A DNA stretch of 64,000 bases, from the NCBI RefSeq assembly GCF_040802235.1, contig NC_133158.1:25485001-25549000 (forward strand), read 5' to 3'. The notes beneath the pieces are model-generated. The model saw only the letters and a list, made by a program, of their open reading frames with translations, was not told the origin of the DNA and did no database searches. Shown one piece after another: positions 49,106 through 61,888 of the stretch (positions within the stretch are counted from its first letter, which is position 1; the number at the start of each line of letters is the position of its first letter). The stretch comes from Manis javanica. Its lineage: Eukaryota; Chordata; Mammalia; Pholidota; Manidae. The position numbers and the translations under genes are program-made.

Positions 49106-52100
49106 CCTTTTAAAGACAGCAACTGAAGAGATTAAAGGGGCATCCTTCCATATCATTTAAAAGTAAATAAACAGAGATTTATTTGGCAAGTGAACCGAGC
49201 AGAGAAAAGTTGTGGACTTCAAAAAAAGCAACCACCAAGAAACCTTCTTCATAAGCGCCAAATTATCGGTGCCACCTGACAAGGAGCAGCTTATCTCTTT
49301 TCCCCTGAGAACCTGTTAGCTGGTTTCACTTTCCCCCTAAGCACTGACTCCAAGCTTCATCATGTTACCCATTAGAGGTGCCAAACTGACGTGCTGGAAG
49401 AGAGTTGCTTTGCTCTTCCATTTCCTCAGCAGAGAAAACAAGGAGTTCCTCGAACACGGCCCCTGGAGAACAATCCTATCTGACCTTCAGTTATTCTGAA
49501 ATGGAATCGCCTTCTTGCCTGACAGCTTTGACTAACGCCAAAGGCCCAACCAGCCTTCTCAGAACGATGAGTGTAGGGTCACTTGCCATTTGGGGACAGA
49601 TTAGAATCTGACGCTGAAAAATTCCACCCCTTGGTGCTAATCCCCTGAATTTTCCAATCCTAAATAGGACAAGTTTCAGAAAAGGGCATTTCTCATTTTA
49701 CAGTCTACCTGAATATTATCTGTAATGATTTTGCTTAATCAAAAAATTAATTAAGCCCCTGCTGTAATGGTCTAAACACCAGAGTCAGAGGAAGGAAGAA
49801 GTTCTGGCCAGTTGCCAAGGCTCCATCTGAGGCTCTCAGAGTTAATCATTTCCATGATGTTTTAAGCATTTGAAACAACAAAGGCTAGCTTTCACTAACA
49901 GCACAATGAATTCTGGCAAACCTATAAAAACTAGGCCTGTCCCAAGGTCATTTGTATTTCAGGGAATTAAGTATTAATAAATCAAAGGAACCAACAGTCA
50001 AGAAACTGACATTTCTGCTATTTTCTGATATTAATCTGCTTACTTATTAGTTAATCTACTTGTTACTTATTAGTAATAAGTGCTAAAGTTAATGAAAATG
50101 GACTTCCAAAGGCATTGCTGAGATTACTATGGCTGTTAGGTGATTTTGGGTGGGATGGGTGGAGATGGAGGAGAGGAGTCTCAAAAGGCACATCTAGGTA
50201 GGGTGATGTCCTTATGCCCAAGCCACTGTCCCTTCTCACATTCCTGACTGGTACATTACTTACTTGATCATTTTTCAGACAGAAAAACAAGATTTTGTGC
50301 TCCATGAAATGAATCAACTCTTCATAATCTAGGTTGGAAAGTGGCACCCCACAGGTTGAATCTGGCTGCCGAAGAAATGTATTAGGTTTTTTAAAATATG
50401 AATTAGTTGCCAACATTAAAAACTCAGAAGACTTCACATGAGAATACAGATACCCAGGTACTCTCGGATACTGGGTGATAAGTGACTCTGGGTTCGTATT
50501 TCTTCTGCATGGCAGCCATGGGTGAGAGCAAAGCAACAGCAGCCCCTTTCAGACGGGCAGCGCTCACACTCAGCCCGCATCCTACGTGGCCCTGTTCCCA
50601 CCAGAGCTAGGCTCCATGCCTAGCTAATAGCCAGGCTGCAGGTTAATTCCCTAAGAGCAATAATGGAGGAAGAAACACATGCAAAATGTCATTTTATAAA
50701 GAAAACATATATCCCACACTAGTGTCTTGTATGAAATTCCTCAATTCTCAGAATAGAAAACACCATATTGCCATGTTTTTTTCAAAATGCTCCTTTCACT
50801 AAATGAACTGTGGATTTTATCACAAGTAACAATTCTATGTGTAGCTTGAAAACATGGCGTTATTTGGAAAAGGTGATTAGAAAGGACTAAAATTCTGATA
50901 TATTCATGGAGGAAATGCCCATTGCCTTATTATATGTCAACAGCAGCATTCTCAGTAAAGACCATTCATGGAAAATAGAATTTACCAATACACTAGTTTG
51001 GACCACTACCCTACCACACCCTGACCCAAATCAACACTTACTAAAATAAACAGAACTTTCCATTTCTTTTTTTTTCCTGAAGGGTCATGATGACAAAGAT
51101 GCTTTGTCAAAAAAAAGGGAGGGGGATGAAGGGAGAGAAACTACAGTCTAAACTGATGCAGATCTGTATTTCATTTTAAGCATAGGCTGAACCACACAGC
51201 TTGAGGCATCTATGTAATATGATGTTGTTTCCAAGGAAATGTCACTCTTGATCAGTACTACCAACACTCCACTCCCTACCCTGTTCTAATCATGTTTACA
51301 AGGCTTTAAAAAAGAAGGTATGACTTTCTTCCCCATCATGGACACCCCTGAAAGTAAAGATTGTCCAGGATTCAGGACCAAAGCAAATCTGAGAACAAAC
51401 CTCAAATTCCATCCAGGCTTAAATGGGGCAAAAAATAAAGAGTTAGAAGCATAGGCCCAATTATAAGATCTCCTTAAAAACAAAAACAAAAAACCAGATA
51501 TCCAATACTGGTATTGGCCCATTAACCAAATATTCTGCTCTGCTACACGAAGTATTTCTTTAATGCAGAAATAGCTCATCAGTGATGAGTAAACAGAATG
51601 GAGGGCACCAGAATGTGGAAGTCACGTACTGGCACATGCAGTTTGAAGTGTGTTTTTAAACAATCAGGGATGAACACTCCTGCATTTTTTAGGAGAAAGC
51701 CTTACCAATACGTGAGACCTTCACACACAAAAAATTCAAAATCCAGTGGAAGTCCAAGTAGAGGTTTATTTAATGGTTCATGAAGTGCTACATTTTGCAT
51801 GACCTTAGATAAGCTCTCTGAAAAGCTGAGAGCACAGATAACGATGCTACAAAGACACTGCCCAGCCCCCCTTAAAAAAAAATATATTGATGAAGAAGTC
51901 TATACTCAGATTCGATTTTTACTTTTGACAGAAGTGGTCACCATTCAGAGGAACCCTAAGCCCTTCAGCTGCAAAGGACTGACTAGCTGTGATGCTGGCT
52001 GCCAAGGCCATTGGAGATTTGATGGAATGACTTGTTTTACTCAGACAGTTCTTACTGATTAGTGCTCTAGGTACAAAGTTCCTTAAGCTTTGAGTGGTCT

Positions 52101-53249
52101 GCTAGCCCTATTTCTTCCATAGGTCCCCTATTTTTTGCGTGCAAGTTTGCAGAAAGTGAAGTTGTTCAGGAATGCATATATGGCCCTAAAGGTGTAGTTA
52201 TTATACTGTCATCTGGTTGGTCTTTCACATGTCAAATTGCAGCCTTACATAAAAGTGTCTGCAGTTTGATGTACTCTTTGGTTGACAAACTGGAAATGTG
52301 GTTCTTAAACGAGGGCTTGTTAGGATTCCACTTGAAATGAGTTCCAGTATTATGCTACTGCTAAAAATGCACTTCCAAACACTAAGCCAAAACACACCCC
52401 AAAATATTTATGCTATAGAACATTAATTAACAAGAGAAGAATCCAAAATACACACACTAAAAATGTAACCATGCAAAAAAGTATAAACAGGTGGGAGGTA
52501 ACAAGTAAAAACAAAAACCACACTTGAGTAGTGGTGGCTTTAAAAATTAAAATATCTTATGTCTTGCATTAGCTTTTAAGCAAATGCTCTTTTTTTGTTT
52601 GTTTTGCCTGGAATTAATCACCAATTTGGTGAAAGTTTGTAGGGAAACATTTTATATCCACAAAGTGACAGATTAACAAATGTGGCTAAACACCCCAGCA
52701 ACATGACTGTTTTCAAGACAAATGTTTAATGTTAGGAGGCTATGCAAAAAAGTAGCAATCAAATGTTGGTTAGACACTTGTGAATATTATTTGACTTACT
52801 TTGACAATCAACATAAAGATGAACCATTTCTTTCAAATGACATTTGAGAAATGTTTTAAGGGTCTTTAAGGTCTGGGAAGTCAGGATGGGATCCTGATGA
52901 CAGGGACCTGTGCTGTTGGCGGTCGAAAGCCATCACTCTAAAACAAGGTGCTTTCCTGACAGGTGAAGCAGCTGCGGGGCTTTACAGGACCACCAGCTGA
53001 GACAATGCCCCTGACTTTGCCTCGCCTACTGTGGCACAAAAAAGCAAAGTCACAATAAGGTTCCAGGCAGAATAGCTTTGCCTCCAGGAATAAAAATTCC
53101 CACAAACTGCTCACCTATCAAAGGTATCAAGTAGCTAATGGACATGAAAGTTTACTAACAAACAAAACACATGCATATCATCACAGGGCATTTCTTTAAA
53201 AAGAAACCCCAATGTAGAGAAACAGAAAAGGAACCAAGGAGAGAGTGAA

Positions 53250-54260
53250 GTCTGATTTAGCAGATACCAGTTTATTCGACATAGTGCATGATTCAAAGCA
53301 TCTGATATTCCACAGCCAACTAGATTCCCTACTTCCCTATTACAAAATACCAGATACCCTGAATACAGTTAATTCAAGGCTCTCGTTCCTTTTCTCCTAC
53401 ATCTAGAATTAAAGAAGTTTCTCTGCGTAGCACATACTTCACATTCACTGAAGGCTTTGGGGAGAGGGGGAAATAGGATTTATAACTGCCCCCCTGAACC
53501 AAAGGCACTTAATGTTAAAGGTAAAGCACAGTAGAGTCACCCCACAGACATTCCTGCATGTTCAAATTGCTGAACTTGAGCACGCCATCGCTGGCCCACG
53601 TGGGATTCATCTTAACAATGTGAAAGACACTGATTTCCTTGAAAAAGCAAAGTGCAGTGTGAACATAAAGACTCATCACCACCATCACCCCTATCCTTTT
53701 CTGAACATAATATGTAAGAGGACTCTTATTTTACATGATTAGTATCACCCGAGGTTCACATATGGAAAAAAATAGCTAAAAAATAATCTGCCATAAATTC
53801 TTACTATGAAATCACGATAGAATCTGATATACTCATAGAATTTGTGAGTTGGAGAGAACCTCAGAGATCATGTTGTGCATTTTTTCACTGATAGATGAGG
53901 TCACGGAGGCCCAGGAAGGTCAAGCATGGGACCCCAGGGTCTAACCCTAGTGGCAGAGTCTGTGAAGGACACAGGCCTCCTGAAGCCCACCTCAGGGTTC
54001 CCTCCACCCCCTTCCTCTTTAAAAGACTCCCGAAAGTAACACATGGCAATGATCTCCAGAAACGCACCACACAATAAAGCGCATATGCTGACGCAGGTCA
54101 GAGATTTGGTCTCGCATGACAGTTCCTTTGGCCATTGGGCAGGTACGTAACCCACCTTGTGGTGGGAATTCCTCACGTGAGGTTGCTCAGCGTTCTGAGG
54201 GAAGCTGAGTACAGGTTAGACACCACTTCTTCTTGGATTCATACAGGCTCTTCGCGCCTC
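53250..54260 (-). other. SUMF1: SUMF1 3' UTR and polyadenylation site
   Basis: Reading down the minus strand from the stop, the first AATAAA is at 53276-53271 (written TTTATT on +). It is followed by a T-rich, GT-containing downstream element. This gives a 3' UTR of about 1 kb, a plausible length for SUMF1. The exact cleavage site is inferred. Confidence 0.6.
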
Positions 54261-54473
<213 letters not shown>

Positions 54474-54639
54474 CTACAGACAGGGCTTCCCCACAAACAA
54501 CCCTAATGCAAATTTAGAATGTTTGTTTTGAAAAAGGCAGCACATTCAGAGCTCATCTCACCTTATCCAAAGTCCTTTACCTTATAAACATGACACAGCT
54601 ACAGAACAAAGATGTTGGTGGAAAAAAAGTAACAACCAA

Positions 54640-54960
54640 TAGTTACATAATTTACTACACACCCATGCTAGACTAGGAGCAGCCGTTAAAAATCATGTTT
54701 TTATGTAATATTTAATGGCAGGAAATTCTCATGATACAATGTCAAGTTAACATGCAGAATACAAAACTGTATATGTGGTATGATCCCAATCTACCCTGTT
54801 ATGTACACCAAAAGAAAACACAGCAAGATTAGGAACACACCACAATACTAACAGTAGTTATCCTTAAGCAATGGAGTTCCAAATTTCCTGCAGTAACTAT
54901 ATGTTACTTTCATAATTTGAAAAGTTATTTTACATTAAAGTAGCATTTGACATTAAACCA
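54640..54960 (+). repeat. Old L1 (L1ME-like) 3' fragment
   Basis: 'cagccgttaaaaatcatgtt', 'aatggcaggaaattctcatg', 'aatacaaaactgtatatgtg' and 'gtatgatcccaatctaccct' are the L1ME 3' wording. Confidence 0.65.
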
Positions 54961-57900
54961 GTAAGGGCAATCAAGAAAATATTAATAAGGAACAATTTTA
55001 GACATTATTTAACATCCAGCAGATTGGCAATAATGCAACAAGCCTAGGAACATCAAGAGTAGGAAAAGGTATGGAAAAAAAATTTTAATACATTGCTTTT
55101 TGAGTTTAAATCACAATAACTCTTAAAGCTAAACTGTTGTGCATAGATCTGTTTTGTATCTCTTTCATTACAGGAGAACAGTACATGTATATACATGTGC
55201 ACAACCACACACAGACATTTAATGTCTAGAACACACCAGGGCAGGGTGTGTTCATATAATCATAACAGCGCAGACTAATTAAATGAGTCACGCAAGGTGA
55301 CACAGATGTTCAAGAAAGTAGAATTCAAACTGAGGTCTAACTGTGATGTACCTGCTCCCTGGCAATATTCTATACTCCTGGATAGAAAAGTTTCCTATCT
55401 CATGCTTCTATCCCACCCCTCAACCTGCATGTACACACTTACCTGTACAGGTAAGAAAGCCTAACACATACTAACACTGGCCATCTAGTAGGTACTTGGT
55501 GACTAACCACAGATTATTTGATTTAAATGTTTCAAAAGCTTCAATATTCCAAAAATAATCATGCATGGAACTCTTCTGTCCTAGGGTTGTTCTTTGATCC
55601 AAAATAATATAGAATGAAAGTAAACTAGTTATCCTGTGTGCCATGAGCATTATCTCTGTGAGTTGGACTGGTGAAATTAAAGTTCCTGTCAGCTGGTTAA
55701 TGAATCTACATAAAACATCCTGTGGAATAAGTTCAGAATTCATGAAGGAGAGAGAATCTGGGGGCAGAGGGGACAGGTCTGCATGAAAGGGGTTTTTTCT
55801 TAATTCTTATTACTGCCCTTTCTCTCACAAAAGTTGAATGTTTCTAATCTTCATAAAAATTATCTCTAAAGCTGCCACAGAAATTGTCTGGAGCATTTCC
55901 ACCATAGAAAAAGAATGACACAGTGCTATATCCTCTATACAGGGTAACACTAACAACCAATTTTCTCATTTTCCCTGTGGCCAGTGAGGATTATAACTAG
56001 CTTATCACCAATATTTAGGCAGGCAGAGGGAAGATGAGTACAAAATATGCCTCAAATAATGAGAACACTGATGGCATCTGACCCCCTGTGACTGGCACAC
56101 ATTGAAAGCTCTGAGATAACTAGAGGTGACCAAGCAGGAAGACAAGAGTAGAAGCCTCATTCCACACAGGGCCTACTCACTGGCTTCTGGGAAGCATCAG
56201 TGCTCTGGTGTTTCTAGAATTAAGTTCCTGCACAGAATCCAGTGCCCCATGGTCCAGGTGTGTGAGTGAATCCCACACTAGAGCAGGAATCAAGTTCACA
56301 GGGAGCCAGGTGACCAGATATGGACATTCTCGTTCCATAACTGTGCCACCACACATGATACGGTGGCCTGGGAAGGCCTCTCTAGGAGCTGAAGCTGTCG
56401 TTTGGCTGAGTTGCCCAGAGGTGTGGAGAATGAGAAGTCCAGGCAAGAGCCACTGACTGGTACAAAGACGACAGGTGATATAAAGCAGGAAACACGGTGG
56501 ATGAATACGATGGAGTCACATTACAGGTGGTCTTCTAAACAGAAAATGGAGTTTGGGCTTGATACAAACAAAAATTGTGATAAATGTTTTGTAATTTACT
56601 CAAGAGAAAGGGCAAAATCCAAGACTCATTGGCTATTTAACCTTAGGCAATGACTTTCTGAATCTGTTCCATCATCAGTAAAATGGAGCTGTTAACAGAA
56701 TAATGTCAAAATGCTTCATCTTCTTTTTACATTAAAAAGCCCTAAGACCATAGATGATATTATAACTATAAATTCATAATGTACACTCTTAATTACAGAA
56801 ACTAACTTTGCCTGTCTTATCTGACCTCTTTGGGTTAACTTGCTTCTTCACTGAAGGAAAGCATTAGCCAGCTTCTCTCTGCAGGTCTTAGAAGTCTTGG
56901 AAATGATAATGCCCCTGCCAGCATCTGACTGTGGATCTACATCTACCACATAAATGGGAAAGTTGAGGGATGTCTCTGGTGGTAAAGCAGAAGACTAAGG
57001 TCTTTGTTGGATGGCATATTTCTATATGCAACATCTCTCAAATTATAATAAACTATTTTTAAATAACATGTTTGTATGCCACAAAACAGAGGCTATAACA
57101 ACTCTTGATGAATTGTGCCTGCCTGGAACACTGTGTTCAGGAGGATTCTGAGGCCTTGACACAGATAGTAGAAAAGAGATCCATGATGTCTAAAAGATTT
57201 TCACCACAGCCATATTGGATAAGACCCTGGGTACATACAGAATAATCCCATTTGGGGAAGAAAAAAACAAAAGGGCACCAAATATTGGTAGAATCATATT
57301 GGTAATTCTCTTTAGGAAGCAAGATAAAAAATTTTTATTTTCATTTTTATGTTTATTACTTATATTCTAATTTCTATGCAATGAAAACATTTTATTTGCA
57401 TAACCAAAAAAGCTTAAAATGAGTGACTACAAAAAGAGCTGGTCCTTTATTGGATCACAGCTGTTCCTAAAAGCTTCCATTAAGCTGAATGACTGTGAAG
57501 AACTAAACCCACAAAGCAAGTCTGACTATAAGTTAGTGTTGAAGCACCAGGAGGCCAGCATCTGAGAACACAGTTCACACTGTCATTCCACTTCAAATGC
57601 ACTCATTCACTCAGCAAACATTTATTAATAAGTAGTTCATTTTAATTTCTAATAATGGGTAACTAATGTAACACATGATTAAAGAGGAAAATGGCCTGAT
57701 TTTAAATGTCCTCATTGCTCTTTTTTTCCCAACTCTACTTTCAGCACCAAAAACAGTTATTAATGATGTTAGGTCTTTGAGTGGCTGAAATATGGGTCAC
57801 CTTATTAAGAGCAGAGGTAGTAAGAAGGACCTATTTTAGCCCTACTTCATCAAAATGGCTAATTACTGCATGAAACTGATCTCAATATCTGCCCTAAGAA

Positions 57901-58239
57901 TGTGATCCTGGACTTAGGAATACTCCATTTAAGATAATGACTTACCAGCCCTGGGGCCTTGAAGTCAAGTAATAGTGTTTTTTATGAGAGGAAGATTTTT
58001 AGGGATAAGGCAAGTTTTAAGGTAATTGTAGCTTACTATGAACAAAATCATTTAGAGCAAATCAAATAGCAGAACTCAGGTCTCTTCACTTCCATGCTTT
58101 GTTCTTACCACTGACACTATATCACCTCTCGTTGCCAGTTATCTCGGTGTAAAATGATGTAGAGTGAGGTTTTCTTCAGTGTGTGCATTAGGCTATGGAC
58201 TCCATGTGGATTAATCTAACAACATGCAAGAACAACAAT

Positions 58240-58480
58240 TAATATTTCTTAAGCACTTACTATGTGAACTGTTCTCTAAGAACTTCACATGTATTAATTC
58301 ACTTAATCATCCCAATAATCCTATGAAGTAGTATTATTAGAATCTACATTATATTACATGAGGGAAAACTGCAGCATAGGGATGCTAAGAGTGGGCCTAA
58401 AGTCACATGACTTACAGATGGTGGATTCAGGATTATAGCCTGACCCCATTGCAGAGTTTGCGTTCTTACCCAAAACCACG
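58240..58480 (-). repeat. MIR SINE, nearly full length, antisense
   Basis: 'taagcacttactatgtgaac', 'cacatgtattaattcactta', 'tatgaagtagtattattaga', 'aagtcacatgacttacag' and 'gcagagtttgcgttcttacc' cover most of the element. Confidence 0.85.
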
Positions 58481-58759
58481 TTGTTTCATAGTTTTGATTT
58501 CTGTGCCCTCTTCTCTAAGGTGATTTTTTTTTCAAAATAAATTACTATATTCTTTCTTTCTTTTTGTTGATTTTCTTTCTCTTATTGATTTTCACCTTTG
58601 CCATAAGCACCATTTCCAGGTTTTTCCAAATTCTACCTATCTAGTTAGAAGTTCAGTAGGTGGTTCTTTATTGAAAAGGGAGGTAAGGGGAAAAATAATC
58701 TACCTATAATAAAGGGGATGATTAAGGATAATGCGGTTAGCAGCAACTAACTTTGACAG

Positions 58760-58975
58760 AGTCTATACAGTCAGCTAGGCACAGTGCCACATGCTTATAT
58801 ACTTGGGTCCACCCATTCCTCCAAAGAACCTCACAGTAGGTGCAATTATGATACATTTTACAAATGTGAAAACTGAGAATTAGAAAGATTAAGTAAAAAA
58901 GTCACAGACTAGCCAGGGGCAGTTATAGAACTCCAACTCAGATCTAATTCCAGAGCCCCTATCTTAATAATTTAG
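58760..58975 (-). repeat. MIR SINE, antisense
   Basis: 'aggcacagtgccacatgctt', 'tttacaaatgtgaaaactga', 'aagtcacagactagccaggg' and 'ccagagcccctatctta': MIR in reverse order. Confidence 0.75.
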
Positions 58976-59100
58976 TTACAGTTCGGACTAAAGACTGATG
59001 TATATATAAACATTTAAAAGTACTGACCCAGGGTCTGTTTGTTTCTATGCAGAAGATCAAGGCCTAGCTTGGCTACCCAGAAAATGAACTAAGATCCGAT

Positions 59101-59650
59101 ATGAGGAGGAGCTTCCGGCATCAGCACTCTCTGGAGGACTTGTGCCGGGGGATGACCATCAAAAAGCCTCCACAGGGATCCGGACGATGCTGCAGTTGTG
59201 GCTGCATCCACCCCACCGTTTCCCGGACTTGCCATTGGAATGAGGAGGGAGATGTCTAGGCTGGCATGTGCATACAGTGAGACAACAAATTTGACCGGAT
59301 CTGTACTGTTGGAACTCAACCAGGAGTTGGGAGGGGGACAAGTTGTAGCACTCCAAAATCTTATGACTATAGACTATCTATGGTTAAAAGAACATATGGG
59401 ATGTGAACAGATCCCAGAAATGGGTTGCTTTAATTTGTCTGATTTCTCTCAGACTGTTCAAGTACAGTTGGACAATATCCATCATATCATAGACAAATTT
59501 TCACAAATGCCTAGGGTGCCTAAATGGTTTTCTTGGCTTCACTGGAGATGGATGGTAATTATAGATTTGCTTTGTTTATGTCACCGTATTCCTATTATGT
59601 TAATATGTGAGCACAAGTTAGTTAGTAGTTTAAAACCTATACATGCTTAA
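59101..59650 (+). pseudogene. Endogenous retroviral env remnant (leader plus TM subunit, SU missing)
   Basis: A 53-codon frame starts at ATG 59101 and ends at 59260-59262. An overlapping frame, open to 59650, reads as a transmembrane (TM) Env subunit: an ectodomain helix with 'ALQNLMTIDYLWLKE', a disulfide-loop motif reading CEQIPEMGC in place of the usual CX6CC, 'FNLSDFS', a Trp-rich membrane-proximal part ('WFSWLHWRW'), then hydrophobic text. The receptor-binding SU region is absent: leader and TM are only tens of bases apart, and in different frames. The CX6CC-type TM is known from gamma- and alpha-like retroviruses. Not a functional protein. Confidence 0.7.
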
Positions 59651-60281
59651 GGTACTCTACAAGAAGATATGTCAAAGAAATAATCAATCCTCCCATGTTT
59701 TCTTCCATATGCTACCTCTATAGCTTTTCTTCTTCCTTCCTAATTACAACCCTTAAATAGAATTCGTGCCTCATATTGAATTTACCGAGTATCATAATTC
59801 CTCCAGGTGGTAAAGATACCTCGAGACAAGTGCTAGGCATAGAAGCCACAGGGCATAAATCTGCAAAGAAGTAAAAAGCTAACCTTTTCAAACAATATGG
59901 CTTCTCTCTCACTTACCAACTTTACATTTCCCTGTATGGCCCCGGAAGATGACTGGTTAGCCAGAGACGGGTAAGATTCCTCAAGGGAGGAACAACCTAT
60001 GATAGACACAGTCGCAGGGGGGCCATCAGGTGAGAAATTGGGGATCAACAGAGGTGAGGCTCAGAACGTCACCCCCCGTTTTGAGAGAAATCTTCTGCAT
60101 CCGTGGATGTTTTGCTGCCCTTGTCTAGCTTGGATTAATACTTAGTCCATAGGCACACACCTGATCATCTACATTTGCCCTCTTACAGCACTAAACTATG
60201 TTTTCTACCTTTATCTTGCATCTACCTAACACTTCAGCATTTTATTAAAAATAAAAATAATAATAATAATAAAGGGAGAAA

Positions 60282-60605
60282 TGTGGGATCCACATATAAA
60301 TCAAGTATAAAAATCAAACGAATATTCATATTTGACCTGATTGTTTATAGTTCATAATGCGTGATCAAAACCAAAAGTTTCTGTGATGAATGCCCTTGTA
60401 CTGTTCACCATGTAAGAATTTATTCACTATGTAAGAATTCGTTCACCATGTAAGAACTTGTTCATTATGCTTCAGAAGATTGGAGACTGATGAGAATTAG
60501 GCTTGAGATGGATTAATGATTGTGCATTGAGCATTGACCCCCCTATACAGAATTTCATTGTTGTTAACAACCATTTGATCAATAAATATGAGAGATGCCC
60601 TCTCA
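60282..60605 (+). repeat. LTR U3-R segment of copy B
   Basis: TGTGGGATCC follows the polypurine tract AAAGGGAGAAA directly. It has three 19-bp tandem units at 60403-60459, AATAAA at about 60584-60589, and an end at CCTCTC followed by A. Near-identical to 14984-15306. Confidence 0.75.
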
Positions 60606-60658
60606 AAAATAAAAAAAAAATAAAAATAAAAAATAAAAAATAAAAATAAAAAAAAAAA

Positions 60659-61477
60659 CAGTGGTGGGCAGGGATGGTGGTGAAATATAATTGTGATTTT
60701 TTGGCCTGCTGTGGAGTGGTGAAACACAACCCACTCATTTTTCTCTTTGAAACAAGGTGGAACTGAAATTCTAGACAAACAATGGAAGTATACATTTTCC
60801 CTTTTCTTTATTTTCAACATTTATAAATTAATTTATCTAGGTGTATCTTTTGTGTTTTTTTTATCCTGTATGATAGTGTTTGTCTTTTCAGAGGTCAATT
60901 TATACCAGTGGCATTTACTGTGATTCCTGACATATTTGGGCATGTTTCTTCCACATTATTTTCTGTCATCTGTGAATCATGCCTTTTCTTGGTTTGACTT
61001 AGTCTCCTTTTCTTCTTCTCCTTCTGATTGATAGAGTTCTAGTCCCTCTTTTTTCTTTTTCTCTTGCTTCTTTGGAGACTTTGCCTTTTAATCTATTCTA
61101 TTAATTACATTTTCACATGTGTTGAACCATATATTTTTCTGCCCATGTTTGTAGTTACTCAGTATTTGTCATCTTCCTGTTTACAGTAAAGAGCTTAGCA
61201 TGTTTTAACTATGTACTGAACTTCTTCCCTGAACTTTCATCTTCTATTGTTTGTCTAGAATGTTGGTTCCGCTTTGTTTTGATGACAAGGATGAGTGGTT
61301 TGTGTTTTGCTATTACATGGTGGGTTAAAGAGTCACAATTGTATTTCACCACCATCTCTGCCTACTATTGTTTTTAACCCTTCACCCCTTTCTTTTGGGT
61401 ATAAATTTTTTCTTACTGAGTTTATATACTTTAGCAATGGTTTCAGAGATCTGAGTGGTAAACACTCTCACCATTCA
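60659..61477 (+). repeat. 3' extension of copy B with long inverted-repeat ends
   Basis: Lies between the A-rich tract and the final poly(A). Bases about 60660-60795 are an imperfect reverse complement of about 61235-61372 ('gatggtggtgaaata(t/c)aattgtga', 'attctagacaaacaat'). The central part near 60865-60960 resembles the antisense of the start of an old L1 ORF2. No poly(A) signal precedes the final A run. The origin is either a 3' transduction or a second insertion into the first A tract. Confidence 0.55.
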
Positions 61478-61706
61478 AAAAAAAAAAAAAAGTACTGACC
61501 CAGGGTAGTGCTATTAATTTAAAATTAAAATTTTAAAGGCAAATTGTCCCTATCTTGTCATAAATATATTGTAAAGCATAAATTGAACTCAACTCTATGA
61601 ACTTCCATCTACACAACTGGATTAAAAATTCTAAGAAACACAGAAGACACACACATATACCAACAAACTCACATATATACATAATCTAAAAAGATTCTCT
61701 TTAGGT

Positions 61707-61888
61707 CAATGATTCCCAAACTTTGCTCAATGTTATCATCATCCTGAGAGCTTTAAAATCCTGATGCCCATGTCATAATCCACAAAAATAAAATCAGAAT
61801 GAGGCAAATAGAAAAATTGACATCAGTATTTTTTATAGATCCCAAATGATCCTAATGTGCAATAAAGTTTGAGAACCACTGTTTTAAG
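61707..61888 (+). repeat. MER5A-like hAT element
   Basis: Starts 'tcaatgattcccaaactttg' and ends 'aaagtttgagaaccactgtttt', the complementary ends of MER5A, with 'gatcctaatgtgca' inside. About 180 bp, a normal MER5A length. Confidence 0.8.

Larger units (their letters stand above)
33616..53250. other. Intergenic region between SETMAR and SUMF1 3' ends
   Basis: No exon supported. It contains L1, Tigger2, MER2, L2, MIR and LTR fragments listed separately. Stretches 33620-35670, 36440-37950, 43810-45570, 46070-47470 and 49110-53240 hold nothing I can classify, apart from short simple repeats: (TA)n at about 34562-34577 and two 18-19-bp tandem units at 37563-37599. Confidence 0.6.
59035..61487 (+). 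mobile_element. Retrovirus-derived retroposon, copy B (2.45 kb), with 3' extension
   Basis: Flanked by a perfect 19-bp TSD, AAAAGTACTGACCCAGGGT (59016-59034 and 61488-61506). In order: a short env-leader-like frame, an env TM remnant, a spacer, a polypurine tract (to 60281), an LTR U3-R (60282-60605), an A-rich tract (60606-60658), an 0.82-kb extension, and a terminal poly(A). Region 59572-60605 matches copy A at about 95% by eye. It lies antisense to SUMF1 in the last intron. Poly(A) and an L1-type TSD argue for L1-mediated retroposition rather than integrase. Confidence 0.85.

Noticed and set aside
53512-53742. 76-codon ORF with a His run near 53676-53690
   Set aside because: Lies on the opposite strand of the SUMF1 3' UTR. 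The His run comes from a short CAC repeat.
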